Assembly (NCBI GenBank): GCA_008921705.1
Contig: VFFE01007257.1
Coordinates: 1,154,759 to 1,218,758 of the forward strand
Direction: 5' to 3'
DNA length: 64,000 nucleotides
Origin: Burhinus oedicnemus
Taxonomy: Eukaryota > Chordata > Aves > Charadriiformes > Burhinidae
Of the stretch, positions 58,951 to 64,000 are shown piece after piece (position 1 is the stretch's first letter; the number at the start of each line of letters is the position of its first letter). The notes below the pieces were generated by a model, which did no database searches, was not told the DNA's origin, and saw nothing but the letters and a program-made list of their open reading frames with translations. The position numbers and the translations under genes are program-made.

Positions 58951-61900
58951 AAAACACTTACACTTCCTCTGGCTCTGAGGGTTTTTTATTAACTCTGACA
59001 TCGTCTTCTGCATCTATGCTGTCGCATTGCATGGGGTGTAAAAGCATTTTAAAATTAACAATGGACTTGAGCTGCAGAGCACGGCTCATTGATCAAACCG
59101 CTGAATCCATCTCGACAAAGTTTGATTAGATGTTTGATTCAAGCCTACCGTATAGACACATCTCTTTGTACGTTCACAATTTTGTTGGCACACCTGTTGT
59201 GGGCTGGTTGGGAAATTTTGTGCACGTAGCAAATCCCGGTCTAGTGGGGCAAACTAAACATCGATTTTTGTTTCACCGCGTCGGAGCAAGCTATGTCAAC
59301 TACTGCACATCACTTTGTGATCATGCTAAAGCCGCTCCGACAAAAAGCCACCTCAGCAAGCTGTCATTTTAATGTTTTATCCATTTTCTTTTTGTGTACG
59401 TTCGCTCCACATTTCAGTGAAGCCTCATCTCTCCTGCCCACCGCCATAGGCTATGAGTCTGCAGCGAAACTCTGTCTCCAGCATGTCACATATAATGAAA
59501 CAGGAAAATTCCACCCAAAACATTCTGGTCACCGGCTTTCATACTGAAATCCCCTCCTGGTCAGGAAGAGAAGCAGACAAACAAGACGGTGGTAGGTGAC
59601 ACCTGCACAGGGACAATGCTAGACCTCTTGCAGCCAAGAGCATTATCCTCCTAGTTTGCTGAAGGACAGGGGACACCATCCCCATGCGGTGGCTGCAGTG
59701 GGAACCCCTACGTGCCACACTACCGCAGCCACGTGTGGGATGCCTGTGTCCATTTATCACTTCAAGCTAAACTAAACAGCTATATTGTAATACTGCAAAT
59801 TAGAGACCTTCTATATCATAATTTCAAAGCACTTAAGCTTGTGTTATCTTCTAGCTCTTTATTCATCTAACTAGTTAAGAATTTGAAGACCTAATCTAGT
59901 TGCCATTAAGACAGAAGAGAATTTCTTTCTCTGTGGAGTGTTTATACCTCAGGAAGCCAAAACCTTTGGTGTCTGCCTTAGACATTTATATGTTACAAGC
60001 ATTAACAGCTCAACCCTATAGATTCTTCTCCATCAGTGGGGAAGTTTTATTCTTATCCCCACGTTACAGGATGAAATCTCTTATTCAGTTAAATATGTGA
60101 GGATGTGCCAGTTTCAACAGAGCTGGTGGAATCTTTCCAGGATGGACTAAGTTTGCCAAAAGTGCAATTTGAAGTGGAAAACTATTTGCAAATTCAGGTT
60201 GAATGTAATGAAGAGTTTTGTCAGAAAGAAAATCAGGGGAATTTCTTTTCTCAAGAAAGTTTAAATGTTTCATTTTGGTATTTTCAAAATAAACTATGTC
60301 ATTTTGACCTTTCTTAAACCACTTCCTTTTCAAAGGTAACCTTTTTGGTTCATTGTTATTTTGCAAGTAATACAATAAATAGAATATTAGACTCCTCAGA
60401 AAGAGATCAAATTATTACTTCTTTAAGTTTCATTTTGATGTTTTAAAATGGAGGTTTTTCTCAGCTGGAACTGTTTGTTGTTTAAATTTTGGGTTAAAAA
60501 CAATACGAAAACTTCCACTGTAGATCAATCAAGTGGATCTGAGTTAATCCAAAGTGAAACTTTTGGGATGTTTTTATGTCTGTTCCACTAAAACATTGTG
60601 TTTTGGGTTCAACCCCACCTGAATAATTTTTTCAGTTTGCCGTTCAGCCACCAAACCGAAGGGAACACGTTCGTACAGCTCCGACTCCAACAGCTTAACA
60701 GCCCTATTGTTTTCAGTTGACTCCTGTGAAACTACCTGTGCTGGGAGTCAGCCACGTGGCTTTGAGTCTCCCTGAACTGATGCCTAAACAAACTATGGGA
60801 AGTCAAACGGGGTGACGGGCACAGCCCCGGCGTCCTGGCTGGCCCTTTTGACGCTCTTGAGTTCAAGACCCTTTTTCTGCTCCAGGTTTGCCGAGCTCTC
60901 TCCAACGCATCGGGCTTACAAAGGAAGGATGGGGGCTGAAAAGGGGAATTATTTTCTTTGCAGCTCTTTGGTGCTTATGACCCAAACTGGGGAAGTGTGT
61001 AAGGTGGGCAGCAAAGGAAAGAAATGCCTGGGTGAATCTGAAACTGAGATCTGGGCTAAAATTTTCAGTGGTTCTTATATTAGCCTGAAATGTGCTTCTC
61101 CCTCTTATGAGCATAATGTCTTTTAAATAAATACCCAGATAGCTTCCATTAGTTACCAAGAGTTTTCCCATCTTCTGTTAATAGCTCCTTCTAATAAGGC
61201 AAAGTAAATGATAAAATAAAAATGAGTTGGAATAATTCTGCAAAGACGACGTTAGCCAATTAGTCTGGTAAGGGAACAGTGGGAACAACAAAGACATAAA
61301 CATATACCTCTAAATAGCATAATAGACTTTTAAGTTTTAAACTGTACACATGAAAAAGAAAAAAAAGATTCCAACCAGCCGACAGAGAGGGAAATATGAG
61401 CCAAAGGGTGCTTACTACACACCAAAATATTTTCCACCAAACTAAGTTTTATTAACTTCCCAATGCCATGTGATATCTATCTGCAGCTCACTCGTCCTGC
61501 CTTAATTTGCTGCCGTGTGTGACAAGTTGTAGTCTGATCTAGCCTGACACGCCATGGTACGCGCAGTGCACATATAGCATGATAAGACAGTTGAAAACCA
61601 AAGACAAACAGCCCCAAAGAGAGAGTTAAATAGCACGATCCAGCAGGGGCCTGCGTCCAGCCGAGGCAGAGATGTGAAATGGCACACCTTCCCCTTGCAA
61701 GTAAATAAATACTGATCGCGTGCTATAGCTGGGAGCAAACAAAATAATTCAGTCCAGTGTTCCCATGGATTACTTTGTTTCTTTTCCTCCCTGTATACTA
61801 GTTAACGTTCTTCGTAATGGCATCTTTTTTATCGATGTGTAGTGAAAAACGGGGTGTCGTGGCCCCGTAGACCCCACTGAAATGAGGAGGGTGGAATTGC

Positions 61901-62879
61901 TTGCTGCCCACTGGAGAAAGAGATGAACCCTGTTGTAACGCGATGCTCTGTGAGTGAAAAGCTTCTCTTCCTTATTATGTTGGTAAAAGCAGCAGTAATT
62001 CAACTAGCTTCATTTCTGGCCAACTTTGGGTTCCCCTTCTTAAAGACACAAAATATTTCTGGGCTGTAACTAAAGGAGGTTCATTGCCCAGGTTTCCTCC
62101 GGTGAAGGGGATGAGCTCTTCAGTGTCTGCAGGTTCAGGAAGAAGCTCCTGCCTGGTTGCAGTAATGCCGGTTGCATTCAAATTACTCAAAGTTTGGCAG
62201 GAAACAGGTGACCCTTTGTAATTTAGTGAATGAAGGCATTGGTAATTGAGAGAATGAGCTCATGTTGAAGGGATCGTTATAAAACACAACAAAAGTATAT
62301 CTGCTTTGCTCCTTATATCTCAGGTGTCATCTGAGGTGTTTCTGGGGGTCCTAGGATCCAGAGTTTTGGGGCATTACACAGGTCTGATTTTCACACCTAG
62401 AAAACTAACACCCACTAACATAATGCCAGAGCTTTTTATCCCCTATATTTGGGCCACAAAAGAATACAAAAATCCAGGTAAATATGAGAGTAATTTGTAA
62501 TGAATTCTTCAGTGCTTTGTTTTATAAAGACTCCGGTGGTTTGACCCAGTGAAAGCTACCTTCATTTCAGTCCCTTTGGCCTCAGCATGTGAGGGTCTAG
62601 CTAAGAAACTGGGAATTTGCATGGTTATTCAAGTTTATCTTAACATGTTCTTAAGGCTGTGTCTGTAGCGTTGAACTGCGTTGCTCTGAGTAGCTGGGAT
62701 GATGAACTGGGCAAGTGCTGCGTCTGGTTAGTGTTTCTACAGACTGTGCAGGACGATCACTCATCTGGAAAAAACCACTTTCCACTCTACGTGAGCATCA
62801 GTGGAAATGCTGAGCATGTTCAGTGCTGTTCTCTTTTTATCATAGAAAAGCGACATTCTCTATGGACCTGCTCCAAAGC
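58951..62879. other. Non-coding AT-rich DNA, no gene seen
   Basis: Frames of up to about 104 codons on either strand show no recognisable product. No RNA gene or young transposon was seen. The A/T-rich block at 60100-60600 carries many TTTT and AAAA steps. Confidence 0.65.
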
Positions 62880-62940
62880 CTGATCGTGTCAATGAAAGGC
62901 CTCCTATTGACTTCAGTGTGACTTGGAGTGGTTCCTAAAA
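62880..62940. repeat. Partial copy of the ancient palindromic repeat
   Basis: The string TCAATGAAAGGCCTCCTATTG followed by ACTTCAGTGTGACTTGGA follows 'tcaatggaaagactcctattgacttcagtgggctttgga' in order. The outer GGGCC ends are lost. Lower certainty than the copies at 48649 and 58881. Confidence 0.45.
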
Positions 62941-63080
62941 TTGGGAACAAAGCAGCAGACTTCATAAATCTTCTGATGTGGTCCTTAAAGCAAGAATTCA
63001 GACCACATGGGGCAAAGGTTTGTGATTAGAAAGAAGATTTGGCCTCTCTTTCTTCCTGAACTGAACCATTCAGGTCTTAC
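62941..63080. other. Non-coding DNA, no gene seen
   Basis: Nothing recognisable. Confidence 0.6.
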
Positions 63081-63121
63081 TTTCTCAAAGAATGAATCTC
63101 AAAGATTCATTCTTTGAGAAA
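63081..63121. repeat. Perfect 19-bp inverted repeat with 3-nt loop
   Basis: Arm 63081-63099 (TTTCTCAAAGAATGAATCT) is the exact reverse complement of 63103-63121, with the loop CAA between. All 19 pairs were checked. Complementarity stops abruptly at both outer ends. The stem is too short for a canonical microRNA precursor (about 30 bp or more). A template-switch mutation during replication, a tiny fold-back element or a read-chimera artefact could each produce it. Confidence 0.95.
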
Positions 63122-64000
63122 AATCATATGCCAGTCAGCACGGGGGATAGTCAGGCTGTTAAATGCTACATTATGCCTTTTACTTCTCATTATGGTGTGA
63201 GATTTGATTAAGGCAGTCAGTGACCCTGTGCTTAGGAACAGAAGAGAAAAAAGGAAAAAAACCCCAATGGAGCCATAGGGCTAAAACATGTTGCTGAGAA
63301 GTGAAATGATTGAAAGTGTGGAGGAGAGAGGAATTATCACAGCACTGTTGGCACCAAAGTGGTATTGAGAGGCTTCAAACTGCCATAAAGCATGTGCTGG
63401 CACTATTTCATCCTACACCTTTACCATGATGCAGACCCTGTTTCTATAGGAGAGCTTCCCGGCATGAGAGAAGAGCTGCACAGCGATGCCCATGTTCCGA
63501 AAAAGCAGGCAATGCTCACCAGCAGCTGCTGCCCTCTGCAATCCCTTGCCTGGTGACGGCTACTTTCCTAGACCTTTAATGGGAGGTTTTTAAAGGTACT
63601 TAGGAAATTATCCGGAGTTGAACCTCTATGTCCCTTTGTGCCATTGACAGAAACCCACTTTTATTTCCTTTCCTAGCGGATATGACCTTTCCTTCTCTCC
63701 CCTTAGACCTGCTGCGTGTCCTCCATAACTTCGTGCTGCGCCTGGCTATGTTAAAACACATTGGGAGGGGAAAGCCTGCTCACTGTACAGCTCTTTTGTC
63801 ACGATTCTTTCAGCATTTGACCCATGAGGGTAGTTTGGCTTTATCACTCCCTAAGTGCACCGTAGGTGCCTGATTTGCAAGGCACATAATGTGAACCATC
63901 ACGTTATGGTGTGGAACCTCTTTTCCACACTGCTCTATATATGTCATTCAACATTTTAATTTGATTAGGAGTTTAATTTGCATGGTACTGTATGTATTCT
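63122..64000. other. Non-coding DNA, no gene seen
   Basis: No gene is recognised; the 81-codon plus frame at 63628-63873 shows no domain. Confidence 0.65.

Noticed and set aside
60595..60625. GGGTTCAACCCC string resembling a tRNA T-arm
   Set aside because: No matching acceptor, D or anticodon arms at the proper distances on either strand.

Overview
This window looks like a non-coding stretch of a bird genome: a gene desert, or the inside or flank of a very large intron. The best evidence is a 5'-truncated CR1 LINE at about 14946-15520 with a typical avian 3' end. Supporting signs are a sparse repeat content, a moderately AT-rich background with depleted CpG, many short homopolymer and microsatellite tracts, and old MIR-like and fold-back repeat remnants. 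No bacterial operons, phage genes, CRISPR arrays, rRNA or tRNA genes were seen. No open reading frame carries a protein family I recognise, apart from the C-terminal remnant of the CR1 reverse transcriptase ORF. The other open frames are mostly 60-150 codons, as expected by chance in DNA of this composition. The single longer one (218 codons, minus strand, 56295-56951) is explained by a polypurine/polypyrimidine tract.

Layout. 1-14945 is non-coding, with a (CA)9 tract near 10.04 kb and one weak exon-like segment at 5392-5463. 14946-15520 is the CR1 element, followed by a GC- and CpG-rich segment at about 15590-15910. 16-30 kb is AT-rich non-coding DNA with two MIR-like remnants (about 17.1 and 24.6 kb), a 54-nt strictly alternating purine-pyrimidine run (23550-23603), a small fold-back repeat (22739-22796) and a (TTA)n-like microsatellite (29475-29514). 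29.9-36.4 kb holds three splice-bounded open segments, of which 32168-32356 is the most exon-like. 37-43 kb has a 22-bp tandem duplication, a MIR-like remnant, a 20-bp x 3 tandem array with a diverged copy of its flank 1.6 kb downstream, and a TA-rich block. 49.0-51.0 kb holds two CpG-rich patches; the second (50660-50940) has about as many CpGs as its base composition predicts, plus a YY1-type and a CRE-type motif. 55.4-57.9 kb holds a MIR-like remnant, then a promoter- or first-exon-like region (about 56380-57660). That region is interrupted by a 20-N assembly gap between an A21 and a T20 run, and a short signal-peptide-like ORF lies just before the gap. 58-64 kb is AT-rich and ends with a perfect 19-bp hairpin (63081-63121).

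No gene set works together here in a way the sequence can show. The window is best read as regulatory or structural non-coding DNA with one young retrotransposon, several old repeats, and a few candidate promoters and exons that need transcript or conservation data. I did not find a convincing undescribed biological system.
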